DNA of 64,000 nt, taken from positions 138,215 to 202,214 of the forward strand of contig NZ_VCNG01000013.1 of NCBI RefSeq assembly GCF_006227205.1, read 5' to 3'. Positions 27,744 to 37,590 of this stretch are shown here, one piece after another. The position numbers were made by a program, and so were the translations under genes. Origin of the DNA: Pseudomonas sp. ICMP22404 (GTDB taxonomy: Bacteria > Pseudomonadota > Gammaproteobacteria > Pseudomonadales > Pseudomonadaceae). Below the pieces are notes generated by a model. The model saw only the letters and a list, made by a program, of their open reading frames with translations. It ran no database searches and was not told where the DNA came from. Position 1 is the stretch's first letter; each line of letters begins with the position of its first letter.

Positions 27744-28684
27744 TGGCGAAGATTCTTACCCTGACCCTCAACCCGGCGCTCGACCTCACGGTGGAACTGG
27801 CGCGCTTGGAACCGGGCCAGGTCAACCGCAGCGATGCCATGCACAGCCACGCCGCCGGCAAAGGCGTGAACGTGGCCCAGGTACTGGCTGACCTGGGGCA
27901 TACGCTGACCGTCAGCGGCTTTTTGGGTGAAGACAACGCCCAGGCGTTCGAGACGTTGTTCGCTCAACGCGGTTTTGTCGACGCCTTTATCCGGGTGCCC
28001 GGGGAAACCCGCAGCAACATCAAGCTGGCCGAGCAGGATGGACGTATCACCGACCTCAACGGCCCCGGCCCGAGGGTCGATGAGGCGGCGCAGCAGGCGT
28101 TGCTGGCGCGTCTGGAACAGATCGCCCCTGGGCACGATGTCGTGGTGGTGGCGGGCAGCTTGCCCCGGGGCGTCAGCCCACAGTGGTTGCAGGCATTGGT
28201 CACACGCCTGAAAACCCTCGGCCTGAAGGTGGCCCTCGACACCAGCGGCGAAGCCTTGCGCGTTGCATTGGCCGCCGGGCCGTGGCTGATCAAGCCGAAC
28301 ACCGAGGAATTGGCCGATGCATTGGGCTGCGAAGTGGTGACCGAGCAGGCCCAGGCCCAAGCGGCGCAACGCCTGCACGCTCAGGGCGTCGAGCATGTGG
28401 TGATTTCCCACGGTGCCGACGGTGTGAATTGGTTCAGTGTCGGTTCGGCACTGCACGCTTCCCCCCCCAAGGTCACCGTCGCCAGTACCGTGGGCGCCGG
28501 GGATTCGCTGCTGGCGGGCATGCTGCATGGCCTGCTCGGTGCGCATACGCCGGAGCAGACCCTGCGCACTGCCACGGCCATCGCCGCGATGGCGGTCACG
28601 CAGATCGGTTTCGGCATTCATGACACCGCGTTGCTGGCGTCGCTTGAACAGGGCGTGCGCGTGCGCCCCCTGACAGAACAATAA
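27743..28684 (+). CDS. fruK: 1-phosphofructokinase
   Basis: FruK phosphorylates fructose-1-phosphate to fructose-1,6-bisphosphate, and so also removes the Cra inducer. The 313-residue PfkB-family protein has AGKGVNVAQVLADLGH near residue 36, the ribokinase-type GPGP loop, IKPNTEELADALG, and the catalytic anion hole GAGDSLLAGML with its aspartate near residue 254. It overlaps the fruB stop by one base (TAATG) and is 14 bases before fruA, so the three genes form one operon. Confidence 0.96.
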   Translation: MAKILTLTLNPALDLTVELARLEPGQVNRSDAMHSHAAGKGVNVAQVLADLGHTLTVSGFLGEDNAQAFETLFAQRGFVDAFIRVPGETRSNIKLAEQDGRITDLNGPGPRVDEAAQQALLARLEQIAPGHDVVVVAGSLPRGVSPQWLQALVTRLKTLGLKVALDTSGEALRVALAAGPWLIKPNTEELADALGCEVVTEQAQAQAAQRLHAQGVEHVVISHGADGVNWFSVGSALHASPPKVTVASTVGAGDSLLAGMLHGLLGAHTPEQTLRTATAIAAMAVTQIGFGIHDTALLASLEQGVRVRPLTEQ

Positions 28685-28698
28685 GAGGGTTCGCGAGA

Positions 28699-30459
28699 AT
28701 GAAATTAGCCATTGTGACGGCCTGCCCGAACGGCATGGTCACCAGTGTGTTGTGCGCCCGCCTGCTGGACGCGGCGGCCCAGCGCCAGGGATGGAGCACC
28801 AGTGTCGAAGTCCATGACGCGGCCCATCCGGAGCGCCAGTTGTCGGCGGCGACCCTTGAGGCCGCCGAGTGGGTGTTGCTGGTTGCCAGCGGCCCGGTGG
28901 ACTTGTCGCGGTTCGTCGGCAAGCGGTTGTTCCGCAGCACCCCGGCCCAGGCCCTGCAGGATGTCGATTCGGTGCTGCGCCGTGGCGCCGAAGAGGCAGC
29001 GGTCCTGGTGGAGTCGGATGTTCAGCAGGAGGCGGCTGTTGCTGCGCAATCGTCCGCAGCAGTGAGCGAACATGCGCCGCGCCTGGTTGCCATCACCGCG
29101 TGCCCGACGGGCGTGGCCCATACCTTCATGGCCGCCGAAGCATTGCAGCAGGCCGCGGCGCGATTGGGCTACGACTTGCAGGTGGAAACCCAGGGTTCGG
29201 TGGGCGCGCGCAATCCGTTGAGTCCCCAGGCCATTGCCGAGGCGGACGTGGTGCTGCTGGCGACCGACATCGAAGTCGCCACCGAGCGTTTTGCCGGCAA
29301 GAAGATCTACCGCTGCGGCACGGGCATCGCCTTGAAGCAAGCGGAGGCAACGCTGAAAAAAGCCTTGGCCGAGGGACAGCAGGAAACGGCGTCCAGTAGC
29401 AGTGCGGGGCCGGCAAAGGCGGAGAAGACCGGCGTCTACAAGCATTTATTGACTGGCGTGTCGTTCATGCTGCCGATGGTGGTGGCCGGTGGTCTGTTGA
29501 TCGCGTTGTCGTTCGTGTTCGGCATCACCGCGTTCAAGGAGCCTGGCACCTTGGCCGCCGCGCTGATGCAGATCGGTGGCGAAAGCGCATTCAAATTGAT
29601 GGTGCCGTTGCTGGCCGGTTATATCGCCTATTCCATTGCCGACCGTCCGGGCCTCGCGCCGGGGATGATCGGCGGGATGCTGGCGAGCACCCTGGGTGCC
29701 GGGTTCATCGGCGGGATCATCGCCGGCTTCCTAGCCGGTTACGCGGCCAAGGCGATCAACCGTTACGCACGTCTGCCTCAAAGCCTGGAAGCGCTCAAGC
29801 CGATCCTGATCATCCCGCTGTTGGCGAGTCTGTTTACCGGGCTGGTGATGATCTACGTGGTGGGCAAGCCAGTGGCGGGCATGCTCGCAGGCCTGACCCA
29901 TTTCCTTGACAGCATGGGCACCACCAATGCGATTCTGTTGGGTGTGCTGCTGGGGGCGATGATGTGTGTCGACCTTGGTGGCCCGATCAACAAGGCCGCC
30001 TACGCGTTTTCGGTGGGCCTGCTGGCGTCGCAGAGTTACGCGCCGATGGCCGCGACCATGGCCGCTGGCATGGTGCCGCCAATTGGCCTGGGCATCGCCA
30101 CCTTCATCGCCCGGCGCAAGTTTGCCCAGACCGAGCGCGAGGCCGGTAAGGCGGCCTTGGTGCTGGGGCTGTGCTTCATTTCCGAAGGTGCGATTCCGTT
30201 CGCGGCGAAGGACCCGCTGCGGGTGATCCCGGCCAGCATCGCCGGTGGGGCGCTGACCGGTGCGCTGTCGATGTACTTCGGTTGCAAGCTCATGGCGCCC
30301 CACGGCGGGCTGTTCGTGATGCTGATCCCCAACGCCATCAACCATGCGTTGCTGTACTTGCTGGCGATTGTGACGGGCAGCCTGCTGACGGCGGTGGCAT
30401 ATGCACTGCTCAAGCGGCCGGAGCAAGTCGAGATGGCGTTGGAGCCTGCCAAGGCCTGA
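28699..30459 (+). CDS. fruA: PTS fructose transporter subunit IIBC
   Basis: FruA is the inner-membrane permease that imports fructose as fructose-1-phosphate. The 586-residue protein has two IIB domains and a IIC membrane domain from about residue 245. The second IIB carries the phosphocysteine in ITACPTGVAHTFMAAEAL (Cys135). The first IIB-like domain also keeps a cysteine in TACPNGM (Cys9). The IIC part shows several membrane helices and the sugar-site loop GLGIATFIARRKF and SEGAIPFAAKDP. GAGGGTT precedes the ATG. A REP pair follows the gene. Confidence 0.95.
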   Translation: MKLAIVTACPNGMVTSVLCARLLDAAAQRQGWSTSVEVHDAAHPERQLSAATLEAAEWVLLVASGPVDLSRFVGKRLFRSTPAQALQDVDSVLRRGAEEAAVLVESDVQQEAAVAAQSSAAVSEHAPRLVAITACPTGVAHTFMAAEALQQAAARLGYDLQVETQGSVGARNPLSPQAIAEADVVLLATDIEVATERFAGKKIYRCGTGIALKQAEATLKKALAEGQQETASSSSAGPAKAEKTGVYKHLLTGVSFMLPMVVAGGLLIALSFVFGITAFKEPGTLAAALMQIGGESAFKLMVPLLAGYIAYSIADRPGLAPGMIGGMLASTLGAGFIGGIIAGFLAGYAAKAINRYARLPQSLEALKPILIIPLLASLFTGLVMIYVVGKPVAGMLAGLTHFLDSMGTTNAILLGVLLGAMMCVDLGGPINKAAYAFSVGLLASQSYAPMAATMAAGMVPPIGLGIATFIARRKFAQTEREAGKAALVLGLCFISEGAIPFAAKDPLRVIPASIAGGALTGALSMYFGCKLMAPHGGLFVMLIPNAINHALLYLLAIVTGSLLTAVAYALLKRPEQVEMALEPAKA

Positions 30460-30474
30460 GCCAACGCAATCCTC

Positions 30475-30566
30475 CTGTGGGAGCGAGCCTGCTCGCGATA
30501 GCGGTGTATCAGCCAACGACTCTGTTGACTGACCCTCCGCAATCGCGAGCAGGCTCGCTCCCACAG
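30475..30566. repeat. REP pair (REPIN)
   Basis: CTGTGGGAGCGAGCCTGCTC and its inverted copy GAGCAGGCTCGCTCCCACAG flank about 45 bases. It lies between fruA and the PhoD-like gene and could fold into a long cruciform or mRNA hairpin. Confidence 0.9.
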
Positions 30567-30646
30567 TTGTTTGGGGTGTCCAGGGGATGGTTGTCACACC
30601 CGATTAACACGAGCATGTTCTAGTTTTCCCATTTGGGAGGAACACC

Positions 30647-32188
30647 ATGAGCGAATTCGACCTGGGCCGTCGTCGTGTGATGCAGGCCGTGGGGGCGGGG
30701 TTGTTGTTGCCGGGGTTGGCGCCGGCGGTGATTGCCTCGGTCAAGGATCGGCCGGTACTGACCGATGGTGTGCAATCCGGTGACTTGCAGGGTGATCGGG
30801 TGATGATCTGGAGTCGCAGCGACCGTCCGGCACGCATGGTGGTGGACTGGGACACCCGTAGCGGCTTCTCCAACCCTCGGCGCGTTGTCTCGCCACTGGC
30901 CGACAGCCGCAGCGATTTCACCGCCCGGGTCGAGCTCACCGGCCTGCCGCCCGACCAGGCGATTTTCTACCGCGTACACTTCGAAGACGCCCGGAGCGGC
31001 GTTGCCAGTGAGCCCTGGTTGGGCCATCTGCGCAGCGCCCCGCAGTTCAAGCGCAATATCCGTTTTGTCTGGAGCGGCGACACCGTCGGCCAGGGCTTCG
31101 GGATCAACCCTGACCTTGGCGGCATGCGCATCTACGAAGCCATGCGCCTGCGCCTGCCGGACTTCTTCATCCACAGCGGCGACACGATTTACGCCGACGG
31201 CCCGGTGCCGGCCCAGATCACCACGGAAGGCGGGCGCATCTGGCGCAACCTCACCACCGAAGCCAAGAGCAAGGTGGCCGAGACGCTGGACGAGTATCGC
31301 GGCAACTACCGCTACAACCTGATGGACGAGAACGTGCGGCGTTTCAACGCTGAGGTGCCGCAGATCTGGCAGTGGGACGATCACGAGGTGGTCAATAACT
31401 GGTCGCCGGGCAAGCAGTTGGACGAGCGCTACCAGACCAAGGATATTGGCACCCTGGTGGGCCGCGCGCGCCAGGCCTGGTTGGAATACGCGCCGATGCG
31501 CTTGCAGAAGGCCGATGGCGGCGGGCGGATCTATCGCAAGCTCGCCTATGGACCGATGCTGGATGTGTTCGTGCTCGACATGCGCAGCTACCGCGAAGCC
31601 AATGACGCCAACCTCGGCGCGGCCAAACCTTTCCTCGGTCGTGAGCAGTTGGATTGGCTCAAGCGCGAGTTGAAGCAATCCCGTGCCCAATGGAAAGTCA
31701 TCGCCGCCGACATGCCCATCGGCCTGGGCGTGCCCGACGGCGAAGTCAGCCCCGGCGTGCAACGCTGGGAAGCCGTCGCCAACGGTGACCCGGGCCAGGC
31801 CCAGGGCCGCGAAGTGGAAATGGCCGAGCTGCTCGGCTACCTGCGCAAGCATCAGGTACGCAACTACGTCTGGCTCACCGCCGATGTCCACTATTGCGCC
31901 GCCCACCACTACCACCCGGAACAGGCCGCGTTCCAGGATTTCGAGCCGTTCTGGGAGTTTGTCGCCGGACCGCTGAACGCGGGTAGTTTCGGCCCCAACG
32001 TCCTGGACAAGACCTTCGGCCCCGAAGTGGTGTTCCAGAAGGCGCCACCGGCCCAGAACACCTCGCCGTTTGCCGGCTATCAGTTCTTTGGCGAGGTGAA
32101 CATCGACGGGCAGAGCGGGGAGATGAACGTGGTGTTGCGGGATCTGGAAGGGGTGGCGGTGTTCGAGAAGAAGCTGCAGCCGGTGTGA
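30647..32188 (+). CDS. PhoD-like alkaline phosphatase/phosphodiesterase
   Basis: This is an exported metallophosphoesterase of the PhoD family. The 513-residue protein begins MSEFDLGRRRVMQAVGAG, a twin-arginine-type signal with a hydrophobic stretch to about residue 28, so it should be folded before export by Tat. An N-terminal beta domain (ARVELTGLPPDQAIFYRVHF) precedes the phosphatase core, with metal-site motifs FVWSGDT, FFIHSGDTIYADGP, QWDDHEVVNNW and the later TADVHY. It has REP pairs on both sides and no operon partner. The substrate is uncertain; phosphate scavenging would be the expected role. Confidence 0.88.
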   Translation: MSEFDLGRRRVMQAVGAGLLLPGLAPAVIASVKDRPVLTDGVQSGDLQGDRVMIWSRSDRPARMVVDWDTRSGFSNPRRVVSPLADSRSDFTARVELTGLPPDQAIFYRVHFEDARSGVASEPWLGHLRSAPQFKRNIRFVWSGDTVGQGFGINPDLGGMRIYEAMRLRLPDFFIHSGDTIYADGPVPAQITTEGGRIWRNLTTEAKSKVAETLDEYRGNYRYNLMDENVRRFNAEVPQIWQWDDHEVVNNWSPGKQLDERYQTKDIGTLVGRARQAWLEYAPMRLQKADGGGRIYRKLAYGPMLDVFVLDMRSYREANDANLGAAKPFLGREQLDWLKRELKQSRAQWKVIAADMPIGLGVPDGEVSPGVQRWEAVANGDPGQAQGREVEMAELLGYLRKHQVRNYVWLTADVHYCAAHHYHPEQAAFQDFEPFWEFVAGPLNAGSFGPNVLDKTFGPEVVFQKAPPAQNTSPFAGYQFFGEVNIDGQSGEMNVVLRDLEGVAVFEKKLQPV

Positions 32189-32212
32189 ATTCCTGCCGCA
32201 CAACATTCCCCC

Positions 32213-32301
32213 TGTGGGAGCGAGCCTGCTCGCGATGCGGTGTGTCAGTCGACAGAAATGCTGTCTGATGCACCGCTATCGCGAGCAGGCTCGCTCCCAC
32301 A
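32213..32301. repeat. REP pair (REPIN)
   Basis: TGTGGGAGCGAGCCTGCTCG with the inverted unit ending GGCTCGCTCCCACA lies between the converging PhoD-like gene and the flavoprotein gene. No separate terminator is seen, so it may also block read-through. Confidence 0.9.
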
Positions 32302-32319
32302 AGGAAAGTGTAGAGTCGG

Positions 32320-34845
32320 TCAGTAAACGTCCCGCCGATACCGCCCCTGCTCGATCAACCGCTCCACTTCCTCGGCCCCCAGCACGTCGTTGAGCACCTG
32401 ATCCACCCCCGACGCCATGCCCTGCAAGCTGCCGCAGACATAGATCACCGCACCGTCGGCCAGCCATTGCTTGAGCAGCGCAGTGGACTCGCGCAGGCGA
32501 TCCTGGACGTAGATTTTCTGCTCCTGATCCCGGGAGAACGCCAGGTCCAGGCGTTCCAGGTCGCCGGAGGTCACCCATTCCTGAAGCTCATCGCGGCAAT
32601 GGAAATCATGCTCGCGCTGGCGCTCGCCAAACAGCAGCCAGTTGCGTTGCGGGCCCTCGGTGACGCGAGCCTTGAGCAAGCTGCGCAGGCCTGCCAGCCC
32701 GGTGCCGTTGCCCAACAGGATCATCGGCACACCCTGGGGCGGCAGATGGAAGCCGCTGTTGCGCCGCACCCGCAGGCTGATGGCGCTGCCCAGTGGGGCG
32801 TATTCGGTGAGCCAGCCGGAGCCGACGCCCAGGCTGCCGTCGGCATGGCGTTCCTGGCGCACGATCAGTTCCAGCACGCCATCGGCCGGGATCGAGGCGA
32901 TGGAATACTCACGCGGCGCCAGCGGGGCCAGTGCGTCCAGCAACGCCTGGGCGTGCAGGCCCACCAGATGGGCGCGGTTTTCCGGCAACTGACGGGTCGC
33001 CAAGGCCTGCTCCAGGCCTTGCGGCAAGCCGTCGACCTGGACGCGAGCGTTGCCGGCGATACCCAGGCCTTCGAGAAAATGCTCGATGGCCAGCAGGTCG
33101 TTGCGCGGCAGTATTTCCACCAGGTCGCCGGCCAGCCAACTGCTTGGCCCAGGGGCGCTGAGGCCCAGCAGGTACACGCCGGAACCACTGCTGTCGGGGT
33201 TGAGCAAGGTGCGCTGGCTGAGCGTCCAATGTTCAAAATCGGGGGCTTTCCAGGTGTCCGCCGGCGCCTGCCCGGTCAGTTCGGCCAATTGCTGTTGCCA
33301 ATGACGCAAGGCGTAAGGGTCGCCGCTGTCGACTTCCACCGGGGCGAACAGGGTCTTGCCGCCGTGTTCCGCCAGCCAGCTGTGCAGGCGTCGGGCGAAA
33401 CCGCAGAAGTTGTCGTACTGCCGGTCGCCCAGGCCCAGCACCGCATACTGCAGGCGCTCCAGGCCCAGGGGGCGGCCCAGCACCTTGCGCTCGAAACCTC
33501 GGGCGCTGTCCGGTCCTTCGCCGTCGCCGAAGGTACTGACCACAAACAAGGCGTGGGTGGAATTGCTCAGGTCCTGCTCGCTGACGCCCGCCAATGGCTG
33601 GACGTTCACCGGCAGCCCGGCGGCCTGGAGCTGGCCGGCGGTCTGCCAGGCCAACTGTTCGGCAAAGCCGCTCTGGCTGGCAAAGCCGATCAGCCATGCG
33701 GGCGTGTCGCCGTGGCTGGCCGCCAGCCCCTGGCGCGCCTGCCGGACTTGACGTTTCTTGCGGCGACGATCCAGGTACAGCAACCATCCGGTAATGAAGA
33801 ACAGCGGCATGGTCAGTGCCGCCACTGTCACCAGGATCCGTCCGATCAGGCCGAAATAGCTGCCGACATGCAGGGCATAGACGCTGGTCAGCAGTTGCGC
33901 CTTGAGGCTCTTGTCGCTGTAGCGGCTGTGTTGGCTGACGACGCCAGTGGCTGGGTCGAGGACGATCTGGTTCAGTGCCCGGTCATGGGGCGAATTCTTC
34001 AACAGGTAGAACACCGTCGCCGGTTGCCCGGCCACCGGCGGCAGGCGCACGTTGTAGGACGCCAGGTCCGGGCCGGCGGCGCTGTAGATGCTGCTCCACA
34101 TGGCCCGGTAATCGACCACCGGCAGCGGGCCTTCGGGCGCGGGGCCGCGGTTGCGCACCCGTTCTTGCTTCGGTGAGTCAGAGAGCAGGCGGGTCACGCC
34201 TTTGTTGTACCAGTCGTAGGACCAGGTCAACCCCGTCAGCGCCGCCAACAGGTAGAACGCCAGGCACCAGGTGCCGGCCACCGAATGCAGGTCCCAGTTG
34301 AAACTGCGGCCTTTCTTCTTCCAGTCGAGGGTCAGCCAGGCACGCCAGCTATTCCACTGGCGCGGCCAACGCAGGTACAGCCCGGACAGGCAGAAAAACA
34401 CCAGGATCAACGTGCACGCCCCGGTGATCTGCCGGCCCACGTCATCCAGGGCCAGGATGCGGTGCAGCTTGAGCATCAGGCCGAAGAAGTCCTGGCCCAC
34501 CACATTGCCCATGAATTGAGCGTTGTACGGGTTGAAGTAGCGCATGGCCCCACGCTTTTCCCCGGGCGGCGCGGCGAAGATCGCCCGTGCGGCATTACCG
34601 CTGTCGGTCTCGACCCAGAGCATGGCGACGGTTTTACCGGCGGTGGCCTCGATCTGCTCCACCAGTTCTGCGGGCGGCAGGACACCAGCCGGTTGTTTCT
34701 CCACCGTCAGCACCTGCGGATTCAGCGCCCGCAGGATCTCGTCCTGGAACGACACCGCCGCACCGGTAATGCCCATAAACGCCAGGACCAGTCCGGCACT
34801 GATGCCGAAAAACCAGTGCAACTGGAACAGGGTTTTCTTCAACAC
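32320..34845 (-). CDS. PepSY membrane domain-flavodoxin-ferredoxin/NADP reductase fusion
   Basis: This 841-residue membrane flavoprotein likely reduces ferric iron from siderophores taken up by the neighbouring receptor. The N-terminal 375 residues are a PepSY-type membrane unit with helices near 10-32, 145-162, 197-220 and 345-365. A flavodoxin domain follows (FASQSGFAEQLAWQTAGQL; VVSTFGDGEGPDSA; VLGLGDRQYDNFC), then an FAD/NADPH reductase domain of the CysJ type (REYSIAS; LGNGTGLAGLRSLL; the C-terminal RYRRDVY). It matches the P. aeruginosa PA4513 type of protein next to piuA. Substrate and electron path are inferred from context. Confidence 0.88.
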   Translation of the reverse strand: MLKKTLFQLHWFFGISAGLVLAFMGITGAAVSFQDEILRALNPQVLTVEKQPAGVLPPAELVEQIEATAGKTVAMLWVETDSGNAARAIFAAPPGEKRGAMRYFNPYNAQFMGNVVGQDFFGLMLKLHRILALDDVGRQITGACTLILVFFCLSGLYLRWPRQWNSWRAWLTLDWKKKGRSFNWDLHSVAGTWCLAFYLLAALTGLTWSYDWYNKGVTRLLSDSPKQERVRNRGPAPEGPLPVVDYRAMWSSIYSAAGPDLASYNVRLPPVAGQPATVFYLLKNSPHDRALNQIVLDPATGVVSQHSRYSDKSLKAQLLTSVYALHVGSYFGLIGRILVTVAALTMPLFFITGWLLYLDRRRKKRQVRQARQGLAASHGDTPAWLIGFASQSGFAEQLAWQTAGQLQAAGLPVNVQPLAGVSEQDLSNSTHALFVVSTFGDGEGPDSARGFERKVLGRPLGLERLQYAVLGLGDRQYDNFCGFARRLHSWLAEHGGKTLFAPVEVDSGDPYALRHWQQQLAELTGQAPADTWKAPDFEHWTLSQRTLLNPDSSGSGVYLLGLSAPGPSSWLAGDLVEILPRNDLLAIEHFLEGLGIAGNARVQVDGLPQGLEQALATRQLPENRAHLVGLHAQALLDALAPLAPREYSIASIPADGVLELIVRQERHADGSLGVGSGWLTEYAPLGSAISLRVRRNSGFHLPPQGVPMILLGNGTGLAGLRSLLKARVTEGPQRNWLLFGERQREHDFHCRDELQEWVTSGDLERLDLAFSRDQEQKIYVQDRLRESTALLKQWLADGAVIYVCGSLQGMASGVDQVLNDVLGAEEVERLIEQGRYRRDVY

Positions 34846-34926
34846 GTCGCCCGCCTTTCATTCATTACTGTTCATCACGGCGTGCATTATGCCGTGTGTT
34901 ATCGAGAAGCATTCATAAACACACAT

Positions 34927-34960
34927 AAAAGCCCCGCTCATAAAGATGAGCGGGGCTTTT
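34927..34960. terminator. Hairpin terminator between the flavoprotein gene and piuA
   Basis: AAAAGCCCCGCTCAT pairs with ATGAGCGGGGCTTTT (loop AAAG). It is symmetric. On the minus strand it lies downstream of piuA and upstream of the flavoprotein gene, so it should end piuA transcripts and make the next gene a separate unit. Confidence 0.85.
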
Positions 34961-34989
34961 GCGTACGGCCTGCGATGTCGAAAGCAAAC

Positions 34990-35083
34990 CCTGTGGGAGC
35001 GAGCCTGCTCGCGATGGCGGCATGTCAGGCGATAGTGTGGTCGACTGATCCACCGCTATCGCGAGCAGGCTCGCTCCCACAGG
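34990..35083. repeat. REP pair (REPIN)
   Basis: CCTGTGGGAGCGAGCCTGCT and its inverted copy ending GGCTCGCTCCCACAGG lie immediately downstream of the piuA stop codon. Confidence 0.9.
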
Positions 35084-35113
35084 TGACCGCATCACGGCCC
35101 CAGCCATTTCCGA

Positions 35114-37432
35114 TCAGAAATGGAAGTTGGTGCTCAACAGCGCCGTACGCCCCGCCGCCTGGTTGGCGAAGTGGGTCGAGAACGCTTTGTCGTAGTAGGT
35201 TTCGTTCGTCAGGTTTTGCACGTTGAGTTGCAGGTCCAGATGCTTGCTGACCTTGTAGTTGGCCATGGCGTCGTAGCGCACGTAGGAGTCGACCATGGTG
35301 GTATTGGCCACGCTGCCGAACACGTCGTCGACGTAGAAGGCGCCGCCGCCGATGGTCAGCTTCGAGGTGAGCGCATAAGTGGTCCAGACGCTGGCGCTGT
35401 TCTTTGGCGTGTTTGGCAGCTCATTGCCGTCGGTGACGCTCAACGGACCGCCATCGACCTGTTCGCTGTCCAGGTAGCTGTAGCCGGCGAACACTTGCCA
35501 TTTGTCGGTGATCTTGCCGCTGGCCGAGAGTTCGAGGCCGTCGACGCGGGTCTTGCCGGCGTTCTCATAAGTCGTGGTATCGACCTGGACCCGGGCGTTC
35601 TCCTTCTCGGTGCGAAAGACCGCCGCGGTCAGCGAAAGGCGGCTGTCGAGCAGGTCCCACTTGGTACCGATTTCGTAGTTCTTGGTGGTTTCCGGCTCCA
35701 TGTCGCTTGCCAACAGGTTGCCGTTGCGGTCCGGCGTGCCGCCCAACGGGTTGCCTTCGGTGCCTTCGCCGACCATGTTGCCCGGCGGTGTGGCCGAGGT
35801 GGCGTACGAGACGTAGATACTGCCATTGTCGGCGGGCTTCCAGACCAGCCCCAACTGACCGGTGACGAACTCGCTGACATCGTCACCCTTGGACGTGGTG
35901 GTGCCGGCGGCGTTGTAGGTCTTGTACTTCGTATCGAAATGATCGTAGCGCAGGCCCATGTTCACCAGCCATTGCGGCGTCAGCTCCAGGGTATCGAACA
36001 CATAGAGCGCACGGGTGACGCTGGTGGTGTCGGTACCCGCATAGTTGCGTGCGATGGTGCCGTTCCACGGATCGTTCGGGTTCGGGTTGGACAACGAGGT
36101 GCAGTTGAAGCCACTCGATGCACCGATTATCGATGGGGTGCAGTTGGTGTTCGCGGCAGTGGTGCCCGGTACGGTGTCGGTGTTGATGGTGTAGGAGGAT
36201 TTTTCACCTTTCTCGCGGCTCAATTCGATGCCGGTGGAGAAGCTGTTCTTGAATCCGGCCACGTAGAAATCACCGAACAGGTCGGTCTGGTTGGTGGTGG
36301 TGTCGACGTTGCTGACCCGGCTGTTGGCCCGACGCCAGACTGTCCCGTTATTGACGTTGCCTTTGCTGTCGTCGGGTTGGGTCAGAATATAGTCCTGCAT
36401 GCTGGAGCCGTGGCGCAGGGTGTTCTTGACCGTCAGGGCATCGTTCAAGTCGTGCTCGATGGCGAAGGTCGCAGTGTCGACGCGGGTCTTGCGGAAATCG
36501 CGGTCGGTGAGGCCATAGAAGTTGCTGCTGTCGCCGCCGTCGTTGGGCTTGTCCGGGTTGGACTGGGTGCGGTCGGCCGTTCTCCCCGAGGCTGGCATGC
36601 TGTAGGGGATGCCCGAGTCTGGCAGGTCGTTGCTTTCGAGATGGTAGTAGTCGAGGTTGACCCGAGTGTCCGTGCCGAGGCCGAACGCCAGCGATGGTGC
36701 GATGCCCCAGCGGTCGTAATTGACCTTGTCGCGGCCGGCGACGTTGCTTTCGTGGCTCATGAGGTTGAGACGGCCGGCGGCGCTGTCGCTGAACTGATAG
36801 TTGCCATCCAGGGTGTAGCGTTGGGTCTGGTCCGATCCCCAGGTGAAGCCACCGTCGAAGGAGTCGCCCAGATGCGCTTTCTTGCTCACCAGGTTGATGG
36901 TCCCGCCGGCCGCGCCGCGACCGCCGACAGCGGAGTTCGGCCCCTTGCTGACTTCAATGGATTCCACGGCGAAGATTTCGCGGCTTTGCGAGCCCGTGTC
37001 GCGCACACCATCCAGATAGGTGTCGCCCTGGGCATCGAAACCGCGGATGAATGGACGGTCACCCTGGGGATTGCCGCCTTCACCGGCGCCGAAGGTGATG
37101 CCCGGCACGGTGCGCAGGGCATCCTGCATATTGAGCGCGCCAGTGTCCTTGAGCACTTGCTGGGGGATGACAGTCACCGAGCGCGGGGTATCGACCAGCG
37201 GCGCGGTGTATTTCGGGGAAGAGGCTTTTTCGACCTGATAGGACGTCGTGTCCTGGGCCTCGCCGGTGATGCTGGTGGCATCGAGGGCAATGGCCTCGCG
37301 CGGGGATTTCTCATCGGCATTTTCCGCCGCCTGGACCAGCTGGACCACAGATGTCGCACTCAGCGCGACGCCAATGGCGGATGCCAGCAAGCGGGGTGAT
37401 TGGAGCGGTAATTGTGATGGTTGACGCGACAT
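35114..37432 (-). CDS. piuA: TonB-dependent siderophore receptor PiuA
   Basis: This outer-membrane gated beta-barrel should import ferric catecholate siderophores using TonB energy; in P. aeruginosa PiuA is also an entry route for siderophore-drug conjugates. The 772-residue protein has a signal peptide (to about residue 36, VQLVQAAENA), a plug domain (VDTPRSVTVIPQQVLKDTGA; VPGITFGAGEGG; PFIRGFDA; EVSKGPNSAVGGRGAAGGTI) and a barrel ending in the outer-membrane signature LSTNFHF. It is divergent from piuC with a Fur-like box between. The flavoprotein fusion lies downstream. Confidence 0.92.
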   Translation of the reverse strand: MSRQPSQLPLQSPRLLASAIGVALSATSVVQLVQAAENADEKSPREAIALDATSITGEAQDTTSYQVEKASSPKYTAPLVDTPRSVTVIPQQVLKDTGALNMQDALRTVPGITFGAGEGGNPQGDRPFIRGFDAQGDTYLDGVRDTGSQSREIFAVESIEVSKGPNSAVGGRGAAGGTINLVSKKAHLGDSFDGGFTWGSDQTQRYTLDGNYQFSDSAAGRLNLMSHESNVAGRDKVNYDRWGIAPSLAFGLGTDTRVNLDYYHLESNDLPDSGIPYSMPASGRTADRTQSNPDKPNDGGDSSNFYGLTDRDFRKTRVDTATFAIEHDLNDALTVKNTLRHGSSMQDYILTQPDDSKGNVNNGTVWRRANSRVSNVDTTTNQTDLFGDFYVAGFKNSFSTGIELSREKGEKSSYTINTDTVPGTTAANTNCTPSIIGASSGFNCTSLSNPNPNDPWNGTIARNYAGTDTTSVTRALYVFDTLELTPQWLVNMGLRYDHFDTKYKTYNAAGTTTSKGDDVSEFVTGQLGLVWKPADNGSIYVSYATSATPPGNMVGEGTEGNPLGGTPDRNGNLLASDMEPETTKNYEIGTKWDLLDSRLSLTAAVFRTEKENARVQVDTTTYENAGKTRVDGLELSASGKITDKWQVFAGYSYLDSEQVDGGPLSVTDGNELPNTPKNSASVWTTYALTSKLTIGGGAFYVDDVFGSVANTTMVDSYVRYDAMANYKVSKHLDLQLNVQNLTNETYYDKAFSTHFANQAAGRTALLSTNFHF

Positions 37433-37590
37433 GAAGGTGCCTTCCCCAAGGTTTCGAGGCGGCGGAATATAGGGTAAACGGGTATTTGTATCAATTGCGA
37501 AATATTGCCATTTGAGAGGAATTTACATTCTTTACAGTTTGTCTTTACGGTGTTGATCACGTGATACGTCGTGGGGGTTGTGCACAGTCA

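Noticed and set aside
35120..37399. Long plus-strand frame opposite piuA
   Set aside because: It mirrors the receptor gene and has no family features; piuA has signal peptide, plug and barrel motifs.
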